Shown here piece after piece: positions 46,826-60,917 of a DNA stretch of 64,000 bases. Positions within the stretch are counted from its first letter, which is position 1, and each line of letters begins with the position of its first letter. The notes under the pieces were generated by a model. That model was not told where the DNA came from. It did no database searches and saw only the letters and a list, made by a program, of their open reading frames with translations. The translations under genes were made by a program, and so were the position numbers. The DNA comes from Sitta carolinensis (taxonomy: Eukaryota; Chordata; Aves; Passeriformes; Sittidae): the NCBI GenBank assembly GCA_032173965.1, contig CM063285.1, positions 25,145,660 through 25,209,659 on the forward strand. The letters run 5' to 3'.

Positions 46826-47216
46826 TGACAACCCACCAACCCAAGACAAGAAAGCCACTGACTCCAAAGAAGTGAAAGACTGAGCATGTGACTAGTTATC
46901 ATTAGAAGCAAGGAAGTCATTTGACCAATAGAATAAGAGAACTGTATAGCCAACGAGCATTAATTTCTTTTTTTGCTAAAATGTATAAATTGTGACCATT
47001 GTTGAGAAACCTCACGTGAAGAAGAGACTCTGGATCTACAGGGAGTGACTGTCTTTTAAATCTCTCTCTGTCTCCCCCCTGTCCACCTCCCCTTCGCTAC
47101 TCCTTTCTATTGCTTTCTGTGTCTCTACATTGCAATTTACTGTTAAATAAAATCTGTATTATGGACTTCAGCATATGGTCTTTTGTGCACCTTAATTCAG
47201 GCCCAGGCATCTCTCA
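46826..47216 (+). mobile_element. ERV 3' LTR (391 bp)
   Basis: Begins TGACAACCCACC directly after a polypurine-like tract and ends CATCTCTCA, so the termini are TGA...TCA. The promoter and processing signals are well ordered: CCAAT at 46925-46929, TATAAA at 46984-46989, a pyrimidine-rich stretch at 47055-47105, AATAAA at 47146-47151 and a U5-like tail ('ttttgtgcaccttaattcagg'). Because sequence that looks internal lies upstream and no left LTR is seen, it is probably the 3' LTR of a provirus that lost its left part. No target duplication can be checked without the left end. Confidence 0.65.
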
Positions 47217-48721
47217 ATAGTGAAGTCTTAAGAGATGATAAGTGGAATTTTGCTGATGAACCAGTTTGGCCACACCAAATGAGGTGTGAATGTTCTTCCT
47301 ATCAAGACCTTCAGGGGGAAGTGTTTAGTGGCTCAGCTCAACATCTGACCACCTACAAAATGACCTTCTGAAGGAAGCAGAGGACTTGAGGAGACTTCAG
47401 CTTGTGTATTCCTCCCAGCAATCATGGGATAACATTGTGAGAGTGGATTTACGGACACTAGTCATGGGGATCACATTTGCATTGTGATCCAACTGTATGT
47501 TGTAATTATTGTGCTCAAGTTGTGTACCCAATCACGGCTGAAAAATCTAAATCCTCTGTAGAGTCAAGTATCTTCAAAAATGAAAGTTTGGTGTTAAAAC
47601 ATTAAACTCTTCCTGTGTGGAATATCTAAGAGATCTGTTCAGAAAGTATTGGACCATGAAATAACCTGTCAATTATGTATAATTAATTTAAACATGAAAC
47701 TTATGTGTTCAATTTGAAAACAGATAAATGCATGCAAGTCTCTTCTTGATTCGATTTTGGCCCATTCCTCTTGATATAAGCCATTATATGCAGTATTTCT
47801 TTAATTTCTAATTGTGTGTAACACAACACACAGTTAAATTAGCATGGGTGATTAGTACTCTCATACTAAAGCCATGAACTTTCTGTTTCCTGTAGCTCTT
47901 AATAAAGCCATTGTTTAACTTTCTCCTTAACAACGAAAGCATTTAAAATCTTTCAGACAAACAAGTGGGTGAGTTCTGAAAGAATTTTTATCTCTGCTGA
48001 ACTATGGACTAGGCAAAACTTTCTAGTAAAAAACTCATTAATACCCTGAAGATGTAAAATCTCTTATTCTAATTATACTCAGTTCATAATTTCTCCAGAT
48101 CTGCTTTACATGTATTATAATTTTTTTGCATTTAATTTTTTCTTATACTGTGCTTCAACAACCATCCTTATTAGGATTCAGCATTACAAAATTAAGTTTT
48201 TATAAATCCTCATATTTTTCCTTAATTGTAAAACTAGAATGTTGACATTTAAATGCAGGATAAAATAACATTAGGCAAATGAAGCATAAGTTTTATAATT
48301 TTAAATCAAACCAAGTGAAAAAGATTGAAGTGAACCCTCTCAGGACCACTGCTAAATAATCCTTAGGATTATACTGTTCAAGTTATTTAAACAAGCCTAC
48401 ATTTTATCCGACAACACATGAAAGGTATTGTGCTTTCATTAATATTTTATTTGAATCCCTGAATTGTAAGATGAAATTTCTCTTCCATAGACATCATACA
48501 GAAGTGCAAATTATGAACTGAGTCTTGTAAAAGCAAACTCCTTGAGAGGAAACATCACTTTATCCCCACCTTGTGGAAATTTTCTGCATATGTTATTCCT
48601 TAGTGGAAAAATAAATTTGTAGGTGTGATCTGAATGATTCTAGTAATGTAGCTGAAGTATGCAGTGTATCCATAGTTAGCCCCTTGCATTCACCTTGTCG
48701 TGGTGTTTTTTATCTCCAAAG
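47217..48721. other. AT-rich non-coding stretch
   Basis: No gene or known repeat was recognised. Confidence 0.55.
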
Positions 48722-48812
48722 TTAGGTTTTCAGTTAGGTAAGCCTGAGCTGAATCTGTTCATCAGAAACACCAGGAGAGAGGACGTGAGGGAAAGAGAGG
48801 AAGTCACAGCAG
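48722..48812 (+). CDS. Candidate exon, 91 bp (unrecognised)
   Basis: An acceptor (gtgttttttatctccaaag) and a donor (CACAGCAG|gtaaaaat) bound 91 bp, open in phase 0 in, phase 1 out. It encodes a charged segment starting LGFQLGKPELNLFIRNTRRE and ending in REREEVTA. There is no recognisable domain. It could be a cytoplasmic or linker segment, or chance. Confidence 0.18.
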
Positions 48813-51283
48813 GTAAAAATTCACATTCGGGTTTTTTTCCAGAGATTGATGATTCCAAACTTAAGTCTGAAACACAGATAATAAGTAAACTAAGATGGAT
48901 TGATGTTGTAGGACACAACTATAGTTCTGAGCATTAATCCCATTCATTCTACAAACAGTTTACTGAAGCATTGAATAATTCATTTATACAAAAAACCTGG
49001 GAAAAATATTAAAAAACATGGACAAAAAAGATAAATTTATAAATTAAAATATTAATTCTTACCTGGATCTGGATTTGAGACTCATGGTGTAAAACTTCTT
49101 TAGGTGCCAGCTCCACTGTAAAGTCCTATTCTCCCTGTTCTCTTCTGGAAGAGGAAATATATCATCTTCTTGCATTTATTAGTCAGGGAAAATGCAGAAA
49201 TGAAGAAGTAAAGTGATTCTTGTCATCACAGCATTTTGTTCTCTGTTAATATTAAAAATCTCTGTTATATTCTGCTTAAAAAATATTATTTTTTTCTCTT
49301 TCTATTTTCCCCTTAGAAGTTTAGAAGGTTGTTACAGAAAAGATTTAGATCAAATGTTAGGAAGCTTTTTTTTTTTTTTTTTTTTAATATATGTCAGTGC
49401 CTTCCTGGCCTCTTTTCCATTTACCTGGTCATTTTTGGAATATTTCCATGCATTTTTTCATTAAATTCAACTCCTTTGAACTGCACAAAGTCCCCTCATA
49501 AAGCATCTCAGCTAGAATTTTACACAACACAATCCTGTTATCACATTAAAGCAATTATTCTCAGTTAGTATCACAACAGAATCACAGTTCTGCAGGAGCT
49601 CTGTCCACCCTGCCTGTGTTCAATATGTTCAGAAAAAATTATTCTTTTTCTTAAATTCTTTTTCTTGAAGTTTTTTTTCCCTCATTCTCTTGGTAAAACT
49701 TATCTTTTGATGTGGAACAGAAGAGAAACGTTCAGCATTAAAACGAGAGAAGGTTTCAAACTAATTTATAGTTAAAAAATGCTGTATTTAAAAAGGTATG
49801 TTTCTCAATCTTCCTTCAGTGATGTTTCAAATCCAACATATATAGTAAATATGTTGCCACTTATTTACAAGTCTACAAAAGCGGGGCAGTTTTATTAGTC
49901 ATGTAAAACAAAACCCAACAAAGACAACACAGACTGAAATGGTAGTCTTAATATTTTTGTAGCAAATATGTTTCTTTCTGCTCTTCTTTACAATCATTTT
50001 TTAATTTCATCTTAAAAACTAATAGAAAAACTTAAAGTGTTGGGTTTTTTTCTAATTTTAGTGAGAGACAGTGTTTTACCTCTTGTATAAAGCCTTCCAG
50101 TAGATTTTAAACGTCGTGCCCCAAGCTGTATCTTAATGGAAGAATGTCAGACCTTTCAAAAGCACAGAACACAAGCTACTGACACCATAAATGCTAACAA
50201 AGGGAAGATTATGTAAACACATAAACAAATAGAACAAAGTAAGGGACCATTATCTCAATATGAGTTCAGGTAGTACAGTCTGGCCACGTCTGTGCAGCAC
50301 AGCTCTGATCTGTGCCTCTCCTCCAGCCTGGATATGGTATCTTTACAGATACAGCATAATTGTTAATTTTTTAGTTATTTAAACTTCAGGGTGAAAGACA
50401 TAAAAGGAAGGTGATATTGCAATCCGTCAGAATATTTTTACATGGGAAATTGAGGATTAGAATTATGGAATTTAGATGAAACCATGGAGAAGTAACAGCA
50501 GCAATCTTCCTGAGGGACTTCTCAGAGACTTCATAAGATTTTAATTTTTTTTTTTTACAGACAAAATCTGGCACAGTCTCATCCATTCTGCCTAGTGCAA
50601 AACATCCCACAAAAACAAACCTTGGCATTGTCTGAAAATATATAATTTGACAAAGTGAATTAGCAGTTAAGCAAAATGAACAACCATTTGGCGCTTAAAT
50701 TCACCATTCACCTTATAGAGTACATTCTTAAGGGCAAAACATATAATCTGGCTTCCTGTGGGACACTAGTTATATTTTCAGGTATGGAAAGCAAGTACTT
50801 CACTGGTGCACTGCTATGAGCTCAACAGAACATCAGTGCTGGGTGTAGGACTGGTGGCAGAGGACAGAAAAACTTGGGGCTTAGGCTCATCATGCTTCTC
50901 TGATGCATCACAATATCAATGATCTTTAAGTATCTTTTATCATTATATAATGCTGAACACCTAGGATTTATTTTATCTTTTTTTCTGCAATAAACTTCTG
51001 AAAGCATATTTTATATGCCTAAATCTGCAGAAAATCTGAAAGGAACTCTTATTGTATGTAATCATTGGGACCAGTGATCTGGAGGTACTCCTATTTGACT
51101 CTTTTCTGTTTTATGGATTTAAACATTAACCTCTTGCTTTTTAATCCTGTTACAAATTTTTCATTCACCCTATAAGACATTTGCAGCCTTTTGATATCCT
51201 GATAGAAGAGGGAGAAATCTCTTTCATCTCTTTGCTGAGCATGTATGCCATCCTCACTGTGGGTAAAGCAAGATTCTGACAGC

Positions 51284-51287
<4 letters not shown>
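48813..51287. other. AT-rich non-coding stretch
   Basis: No gene or known repeat was recognised. A T-rich run lies at 49367-49385. At 49077 the minus strand has a strong donor-like site (AG|gtaagaat) without a convincing exon. Confidence 0.5.

Positions 51288-51330
<43 letters not shown>
51288..51330. repeat. Poly-T tract (T43)
   Basis: Forty-three consecutive T, the longest homopolymer in the window. The minus-strand poly-Lys frame over it (51091-51444) is an artefact. I saw no target duplication or retroposed sequence beside it. Confidence 0.95.
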
Positions 51331-51333
<3 letters not shown>

Positions 51334-54300
51334 TAGCACAGCTATGTAGAGCTTTTTACGTGGGTATGTCAGCAAGAGATTTTGGGAGTGGCAGCTATGT
51401 AAGCATATGTAGAGCAGAGACCTAAATAGACCTCCAGCTGACATTCTGGCATAGCATCTAATCTTACATTTGTTTTTTCACTCATTTGAGTATTTGCACA
51501 AGGAAAAGGACAACACAAATTGTGTACTATTGCAATTTTTATATGATTGATAAATTAATCTGGAGGTTTGGTCATTTGGGTTTGGTATTCTTTTTCAGTC
51601 TCACAAAAAATCTTCCCCTTACTTGCTTAAAGACTGCATTGGATATTATTTTCTCCTTGTTTACAAAATACAATATTACAAAATTTACAAAATCCTATGG
51701 GCAAGTATTCCAGCCACTCTGTGTGAAAACAGCAGGTGGCAGCAAGGGATCTGGATATAGACTTTAGGGAAAAAAAACAACTAGGGTTTGCAAAGCATGA
51801 ACACAGTATGGGACAAGTTATTTTCTACAGGAATGACTCCTCTCATGAAAATAATTTCCTCCAATCCAAACTACTATTTGGGAAAGTATTTCCAAAATAT
51901 TTTTGATTGAAACTGAATTAAAACAGTTTGTCTTGGTTTAGTTTTACTCATCCCAAAGCTCCCTGGCCTGCATTTCAAATTATTTTAAAAATTCTAAGAC
52001 ATTAAACTGTTTCTTTAAGTAAGGACTTTGGGAAAGATGCAACGTGAGCCTTCCTAATCTCCTTAACTAAGCCCTTGAATGCTCTGAGAGCTGTGTGAAC
52101 ACTCACATTATGGAACAACCTGCTCTTACAGCCAAATCTGCACTGCACAGTGCCAATCCTGCAAGGAACCACTGGTGCCTTCAAGTCATTCATGTGAGGA
52201 AAGGGAAAATAACTCGATGACTGAATAAAATACTTGAGTTTCAGAAATCCTGAAACAGAACGCAATAAAAATATGAAAGAACATGCTTAAACAATGCATA
52301 AGTAATTTTTTTTAGGTCTTTCTCTATTTTTTTTTTTAATTTTTAAAGTTTAAACTATCCGAATTACACACACTGAAACAGCAATATTTCTGAATTTATC
52401 TAATATTTTATTATCACTTCCCTCTTCCTCTTTTAGTACTCTCCAGGTAATCTGCACATAATAGACCAGAAATACTTGCAAGACACTTGGCAATCTTTCA
52501 TAACTTTCATTAGCTGTGTATGCAATATTTGTGTCACTTGGCATTCATTATTCTTCTTGTTGCTAGACAAACACGGGATGAAAAATGCATTTCCGAGAGC
52601 TGGATAACGGCACAGAAATAAAGGTGGAATGGGCAGAAGGAATTTAAGCGATAACTCTAGCCAACATGAAAGGCTGTGTGCACAGCCTCATCTACCATCT
52701 ATCAGGAGCTGGTGCACAGCCATCACCACTCCCCACCTTTTACTGAAATTCTCCACAGGCAGGTAACACAGCAGACAATGCCCATCATGCAAAACAAAAG
52801 GACAAAACAGAGGCTGATAAGGACAATTGGGATGATTACATTAAAAATGAGCAGGTAGTAGAAGAAAAGTATTCATATTGCCTTGTCCTTCACCTCATAT
52901 TAGAGAGACTCCTAAGATGGACCTAGGAAGCTTCATCTGCATTAGTTCTGGCTAAAAACCGGAGAAGCTTTTGCTTTCTGGGAGTTCATTAGTTTCCTCC
53001 TGGTTAGACAGCAATGTAGAAAAATTAATTTTCCTTAAAGGATTTGTCATACTAGATATATGAAAGTGTAATATGTTCTGAGCCTAAAAGCGAACATTTG
53101 CACTATACTTCATTTCATTGGTTTTGTTAGGTTTATCCTTTTTAATTACTATTGTTAGCCTGCTAATAAAAAAAAAAAAAAACCAACAAAAAAAGTTCCA
53201 AGTGGTGCCAGCCAAATCACATGAGCTAGAAATCCCTTTCTGGTGTACAGAGACACATTACTGTACATTCCAAGAGCTTTTCGGAAGCGTGAACACTCAG
53301 TCATACTATTAGTAAGATATTCTACATTTCCAAAATTGTGGAGTAGAAAAGCAAACTACAGAAGACAGGGTAAACAGCAGTATAAAATACATCAGAAATT
53401 AATATTTCTATGGAAAGAAATTATCTTTGGTAATGTTCTTTTTATTTCATGCTATATATACTATATATATGTTTGTAATACTCCACACAACTTTTCAAAA
53501 ACATGGCAGAGAAGTCCTGTCAGATATTTGAAATCCTTTTGCTACTTCCTATAATTCTGATGTCACAAATTAATTCAGAAGGGAATCCTTTTATTTCATT
53601 CTCTTCTCTGGTCTAATGGGATCCTCTTCCTCAGTCTCAATGACCTAGTCACTGCAAAGTTATGTATTTACAGAGAAAGATCATCTATCTTTCTTTTCAC
53701 TCTGTATTTCAGCCTTATTATATATGTTCTCAGATGTCTGACTCTCAAGAGGTATTCTATATATGTCTCTTTACAGCTGCATTTTTTTAATTTCTTATTA
53801 TTTGTATTATTATTTCAAAGTCCTGCTGAGTTTGTGAGTTATGCAGAGCTACTTTCTTTCTGGACTCACGTCTGTGATCTCCAAATACTGCTAAATGGAA
53901 TTATTTCTCTTATACCAATATGTATTTGTTAGTGTTGTTTTTTTTCAAATTCTTTCTTGTTCATTCAGATCCGTGCTGTAGTCTCATATCAGATTGGAAA
54001 TTGTCTCCGTGCCTCAGTGGTTTTCCCATCCTGTCCATTGCTTGAGGTGTGACCCATCCCAGCTCTGTTTCCACTCTCAGGACTCCCTGCGACACGGCAT
54101 CATGTTCTGATACTCTCCCTTTGCTGTTGTTACCCTGCCACCAATTTGTCATGTCATTTCTTTCTCTTACCACATCCTCTTTGCCTCATTTTCCATACCA
54201 TTTGTCCATTTTCCCATCATTTGCTTTGCATCTCCATCCTTTCCATGGCCTGCACCAGTTCATTGGTTTGGTCTCTCAGCACTGGCTCTGAGGCAGGCAC

Positions 54301-57300
54301 TCACAGAATGATTAACAGCCTTTTGTGTAGCACACGTGGTTGTGTGGCAGTTAAGGACAGATGCTGTCACCACAAGCACAAGTACTGATATGTGGAAAAT
54401 GTAGTGTGCCAAATTAAATAAGTGCACTAAAATCAGGTAAGTATACTATAAGACTATGTACTGACAGTTCCTTTTCCTGTGTTTAGTGTCAGAAGCCAAG
54501 TCCCAGGACTCTTTACAGACTGCAGAAATAGTGAAGAGATGCATGCAGGAAGATATTTTGCACATTTGGCAGATGAGAGGAGGGCACAGTGAAATCAGTC
54601 TTTGACAGGTAGTAAGCTTTCAAACCCTGCCAAAGTTTCCATTTGAGTCAGAAATTACTACATACATTCTGTCTTTGAATTTGTCTAGTCACTTATTCTG
54701 GTGTTTTATTCTGGACTTAGAGATTAACTGACTATGCAGCCAGTTATGAATTAGTTTTAAGAGAAAAAAGAAGTGATAAATACAGGCTTATGAACGAGGA
54801 GGTTCTTGTTTTGGGGGAGAATTGTTTTTCTGAGGAAGCTCTCCAATGAATCTTAATAATTGGTTCAATCAAACAAGAAAACAACATGCATTTATGCCAG
54901 CTAGTCATCAAGATGTGGTCTTTATGCAAGTATACTTAAGAATCTCCTAAAATTAAGCAGTGGCCAAGGCACATTTCCCATAGTTAAATATATCAAGAAA
55001 AAATTCAGCAAGAGCACTATTTACCTTGGAAATTTCTTCCAGGGAAAGGCCTGTATGTTGTTAAACTGGATTAACAGAAAACCGAGAAAGTTGCATATTT
55101 GGTAAGACATTTAGTTCAATTTTTTTAAAGGCTTTGCTTCTCTTACTGGAATCTTGTTTTATAATGACTTGATTCCTGAAAGGACTCCCTACATTTCGAA
55201 AATAATAATAAAAAATACCAGTACAAAACAAAACCATACCACAGCTGAATTGAATTTGGGTTTGTCAAAAAATATTTTCCATTTTGTCACCTTTAGGAGG
55301 GCACCAGAATGTGAAGTGAAAGGTTCTCCTCTGCCCTTATACTATCATTTTCCTTATTAAATCAGATATACCTTTTAATTAAATATTAAGAGGAAGTGCT
55401 GTATGACAAGAAGAGCTACATATGTGAGGTGTGCACCTGTTCCTCCAGCTGGGATCTGGGAGATCCACAGGTGGATTTGACTATGTTGTCTTCTTGGCAA
55501 GGAGTAAGACTGGAGGGTTGAGCCAGAGACAGCAGCACAAGATTGGCTCTGATGTTCTACCCTCTGATGAGAAGCCCCAGCATAATCACTGGAGACTAAG
55601 ACATGTAAGACTCACCTAAGTCTAGTAATTTGGTGGGATTTTGCATTTTTCAGGGTGTTTGATACCCTCGACAGGGCCAGCAGGTGCAAGATGTCATGTT
55701 TGACAATCGTTCTGGAGTAGTAGGTAAAAACTAGGAGAGGTATCCTAAGGCCCTAAAATTATCATAAATATCATCTGGTCTATCCCCCTCTATGTTTTAA
55801 GCTCTGAAAATATCACAGCTTATTTTAGGACAGCTGCTTGTCTAGCTAGACATAAGGCAGCTTAACATGCAACTTCCATGACTGCAGAGGTGCCACTGAT
55901 CGTGGTCATCACCAAGATGAGTGGCCTCAGGGTCCCATGGCTTTTGAACCAAACACAGCTCTGCTCCACAGGAATTTAGAACTGTGCTTGTCACTTTAAT
56001 GCCAAACAAAGCTTAGCTATAAGTGGAAGCTGTCACTACTTAGTTTTTACCACTCAGTAGTTTAAATAAGAATATGTTAATTCTAGAAAGCGACAAATAT
56101 TTCTTAAAGATTAGCATCCCTGTTTTCCCAGCAGATAAGGTAAGTCAGCATCATAAATAGCATTTTTATAAATTTTACCTGTAATATGCAAAAAAATCAC
56201 TGTACTACAAAAGTAAGTGTCGTTTGAAGTGGGAGGTGGTGGAGTGGAGATTCACACGGCTATCTTGTAATGATAATTATGTACAGATGCCATTTCTAAA
56301 GCAGGTGGAAAACCCTGCTAAAGATTAAAAAATCCCTTTAGAATAACGAGCAATTCCAAGAAGTCAGGTACCCTACTGAAATCCTTTAGTTACTCACTCC
56401 CTGTTAATTCACTCCCACTTGTGACTGATATTTAGGGGCTGAATCTATTTATATATACATATCTATATAAAAAGACAGAGTGTTTTAATGTTTTTAAGCT
56501 ATGCTACAGAATAATTTCTAAACATACAGTAGTAGAAAAGACACAGATTGGTCTTATGAAAGCTGTTATTTAAAATCAGACCCTCTCAAATGGACTTTCT
56601 AGCCACATTCTTGTTTCACAAAGCTTTACCACCAGATGTCAATATTCTACACATATCTGTGAGATCTACTATATCATCATCCCCTTTAACCATTTTCCTC
56701 ATTGACATTAAAAGCTACAAAATAATACCTGATGTGGATAATCTTCTTTTGTTGTGTTTTGGGATGGTGAGGTGATGGTGTTGTTTATATGTAAGGAGAC
56801 TTGCATTTAATGAGGAATAAACAAGAAAATCAGCATGCTTTCAATTTATCCACAGTCATGTCTATAAATAGAATGCTCAGCTCTGTCACACAAGCACACA
56901 CACAGAAAAAAATCCTCCTTCAGGATTTTCACTGGTGTTTATTTGAATTGTATCAAAGATGTGTGATCATGCCTTCAGAGGGCCTGGTAATCAAAAAATA
57001 ATCTTGAATTCCAGAATTTCATAGGAAGGTTGCTTACAGTTATTTGTAGCACATCTTGACATGCAATTTAGGACAGAAAAATATGTATAATATCCAATTT
57101 CAGTGTCACCACAGCATTTGTAATTGATTCCATGGGATTTTTTTTTTCTTTTTGAATCTAATTATTTTGGTAGAAGAAGGATTTGCTTTGACCTTAAGGC
57201 ATTTTGAAACTTGTAACACTTCAAAAACAAGGGATAAATACATAGTTAGTTTAGTTGGATTTCTCAATCTGAACAAATTCCTAGAAAGGAATAGGGCTGA

Positions 57301-58479
57301 AATGATTGCATTTTCAATATACTACACAGAAGAAATTAAATTAGGTCACTTGTAAGTGTATGAAATCAAGACTGCAAGTGACAAAATAAAAACATGGAAC
57401 AGGTAAAATAATCTCTGAAACATTTATCAACTTGAGATGTAGCACCAGATTATGTTGCTCCTGCCTTGTACCAACCCAAAAACTCACAAGCAGTAGCCAA
57501 AACAATGCTGGATCAAACACAGATTTGTTTCCATTCAGCTTTTCCATTTGAATTAAAGAAAATAAAACAATAGAACAGTTAGAGGGACTGTGACCCTAGA
57601 AAGAGTTTCCATCTTCTCAATTAGCCTCCTGGGAAAACTCTGTGACACAGAGTTTAACTCTAATCTTCTGGAACATAGTCAAATTGTCTGCATGTCTGTT
57701 CATAAATACCTGTTCGACAGATCTGGCCCAAAACTAGTCCAGGAGCTGAGTGGATTTTGATCTCAAGAGCTTAATCTAGTTAAAGAGATTAATGCAGATA
57801 ACAAACTCTTGCTGCTCCCCATGGCACACAGGGAAGCCTTTGGTAAGAGGAGATGACTTTCGCAGGTCAATGGCTCCTTCAATGCACGTGGCCTTCTATT
57901 ATAATTTAATAAAACAAAGTAAGAATGGATATATAAATCTGTGTATCTGTTGTCAAAATGCAAAAATTTCATACTGTACACAATTACCAAAACATTTCTG
58001 AGTACTGTTAGTTGGTCTTGTACCTTAAAAAAGACATTCTTTTAATCTTTTCTTTTAATCAACTTTTTTCCTTAGGATTATCACCTCCTACAGTTCCCTT
58101 AATTATATGACATAAATTATGGTATGAACTCACATTATTATTTTTAATAGTTTTTTTGTGAACTTAATGGATTTGGCTTTTTTTTTTATCATCAGCTTCT
58201 TTCTCAGAGATGAACATCCCTCTCAATTTAGGAAAAATATTATTTAGTCTAATATAACTATTTATGATTTTGTTTGATCTTAAAAAAGAACAACAATAAA
58301 TCTTGAATATCAGAAAAGTATGGCATAGCACAAACTTGCCTAGGATTTACCGTAACATCACACATATATTCTTCCATTTCCTGGTTTTCCCTTCACATTC
58401 AGAATACTGAAGGACGATAGAAATTTCTTTAAGGAGCTCAAGTTTTTCCCCAGTGAACATCTTCCCCGTGGTTGTTCTT
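51331..58479. other. AT-rich non-coding stretch
   Basis: No gene or known repeat was recognised in about 7 kb. Minor features are an A13 run near 53168 and a TATATA microsatellite at about 53452-53470. 53960-54370 is slightly GC-richer and pyrimidine-rich on the + strand, without a coding signature. Confidence 0.55.
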
Positions 58480-58810
58480 CTCAGGGTGCCCACATTTAGC
58501 TAACGAGGCTGAGGTTGTGCCAGGAGGAGCAGGATGAATTACCGTGCTGGGGGCTCGGCTGGGCTCAGCATCACGTTTGATCCGATCCATGTAAGGTTAA
58601 TCCCAGTGCCAGTCTCAGCCACTTGCAGCTGGAGCAAACGGACTGGCAGAGGTGAAGGGGGAAGCGAGCAGTGGCTTGCCCAGGGGCAGTGCTCGTGGGT
58701 GAGGGGAACACCGGGAAAAGGGTTGGGAAAAGCAAGCACGGAGGCACAGCACCTGTGGGTGCACTCTGGAGGCTGTGCAGTGAGAGAAACAACAGTATCG
58801 AGCTTGCTGA
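58480..58810. other. CpG-richer, GC-rich patch
   Basis: About ten or more CpG dinucleotides in roughly 330 bp (taccgtgc, ctcggc, cacgtttgatccgatcc, aaacgg, aagcgagc, gctcgtgg, caccggg, gcacgg, tatcgagc) against a CpG-poor, AT-rich background. Open frames overlap on both strands (up to 139 codons, minus). This could be a weak CpG island/promoter or a degraded GC-rich repeat. No TATA box or initiator is evident. Confidence 0.35.
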
Positions 58811-60917
58811 AGGAAGGCAGGGAAAAATATCTGTTCATGCACGTATTTCCACTTGTTAAATGCTGAGAGAATTGGGCTTAACATTTCCGTCAGAATGTTT
58901 GGAAATTCCGTAGGGAAAAAAAACACTTTGAAGGCCAGAGGCCTGCTGCTATGAGAAAACAAAACAAGCTGAATAGGCTCATGAAGAAAAATCAAAGCTG
59001 CTATTATCTCTGTAGATGATCTTATCATTTGCAAAGTATCTGATAACTGTGGTAGAGTAAAATTAATGCAATTTCTTGTGTGAAAAATTTCACCTAATCA
59101 TTGAATTTACTATTTTACTTCAAGGCTGCTATTATTCCTGCAGCACAGAGGTTCATTTTTTAAAAATCTATTTTATTGGATTATGTATTATATGTATGTG
59201 TGTGTATATTTAAAAGATATGAAAAACGCAAACACCTAACATTAACTATTACATTGTAAAAAATCTTGACATGTCTCACATTAAAAAAAATCAGATTTTC
59301 CAGACTGGTCACCCTCAAATCCTCGTTTTTTTTCCTGTGTTAGTGAAAAACAACCTTGCTGCAGTAGGGCCAGGAACTCTGACTTTGGCAGAGGTTCTCT
59401 TCTGCATCATGCCCTGAGCTGCTTTAAGCGATACCAACTCTGCCCCATAGTTCCATGCAGTTACATATGTGACACATCAGCTCTGCCACCACATTACTCG
59501 TGCTGGGAAGAAATCCTGAGAACACATGGCCAGATGACCAGTGACTAGGTCCTGCTGTGACAATTAAAGGTTTACAAGTTTCTCTTGGCCATCTGCTCCT
59601 TTCAGGAGAAACATAGCTTTAGATTGTCCAAAATCACTATGTTCCAAGTAGCAGTTGCCCTTTGTACCTTTTCAGAAACTCTCACTAGTCCTATAGCCCT
59701 AGTCCGTCAAGCCTTACCTGTATATAATGCTTTAACTGAGGTACAGGTCTCAAACCCATCTTATTAACTTGCAGCTGGGGCTTACTAGGAAAGGAAAATC
59801 TTATACTTCATTTTTTCTGCCTTCCTTTTTCTCTAGCTTCATCCTTGTTTCCAAGCACGTGGTACATCTCTGCTCAGTGGCATTGGTACATCCCATCCTC
59901 AGCAAGTAGCAGAAAGTTTTATGCGGCTTCAGTTCCAATTCAAATTATGGTACAAGGAGCAGTATGTCATGGAGAAGCAAGTAATGAAAGGAAAGCAGAA
60001 ATATGAATTAAACACCTTAATGAGGTATCTGGGCTTACCAGAAGATGACATCAATATGAGGCACTCCACACTGCCTTCTTGGGAAAGGTTTCCATCTGCT
60101 TGGTCAGTTCAAACCAGGCAGCTGATGAACCTGACACTTTTCCTCTGTGTTTAACCATGTGATTTAGTTTATTATTCCAAAAGGACAAAGTAGTGAGGAT
60201 GTTATTGTACATGCAACTCAACTAGTTGAATTGTAAAATTCCAGGAATTGATTTGCATGCTTTAACAGGGACATTCATTTGTTGAGAATAAATTTGTTTC
60301 CCCATGAGACTTGTTCTAAAATTAATATTTATCCTTACAAAGAAATATGTGTGAATAAAGCTATATAATAAAATGCAGGACTTACAGTCTCAGAGATCAA
60401 AATATTCTCTATTAACCACAGGAAAGTGATTCATGCTAAGTATCATTTTCCTGGGCAACTGAGAAGAAAAAATATTTAGACCCTTTGAAAAACCTAGCTC
60501 TAATGATCCCTTTTCTGGCCTACACAGTATTTCTGTCTTTAGTAACTCAACATGTAGAACCATAGGATTTTCATGCAAGTCTTCTGGGATTTTTTGGTTT
60601 GGTTTGGTTTTTAATAACTCCTAAAGTAGATACACCTGCCCCCAAACCATCCCTTTCAAACATGGGAAGCTCAGCAGTGCCAAATCAAAGACCAACTAAA
60701 ATGATAGTCCCTGTGGCTGACATTTATCACACCAAACTCCACTTTACACAGGGAAGGAAAGAGTCCACAGCAGCTTGTGGGCTGAACCTTTTTCTCAGGA
60801 TAAATTTCTCCCTGCAGAATAGCTGCAAATCTGGCTGATGCTTGGACTACTGCAAGCCAAAGATGATCCACCTCTCTATTAGTCACCATCCCTATTGGTG
60901 TGCCAGCAGAAACACTT
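58811..60917. other. Non-coding stretch
   Basis: No gene or known repeat was recognised. A GT-rich bit lies at about 59180-59205. The 77-codon frame at 59921-60154 (+) is well mixed but has no domain or splice support. Confidence 0.5.

Noticed and set aside
51091..51444. 117-codon minus-strand frame with a poly-Lys block
   Set aside because: Runs across the T43 tract; the flanks show no coding or splice evidence.
58534..59034. Genes on both strands in the 58.5-59 kb patch
   Set aside because: Open frames occur in several overlapping frames of a GC-richer patch; none shows a domain or convincing splice structure.
59921..60154. 77-codon + strand frame rich in Lys/Gln/Met, possible pseudogene
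   Set aside because: No family recognised, no splice sites, and no neighbouring frame to extend it.
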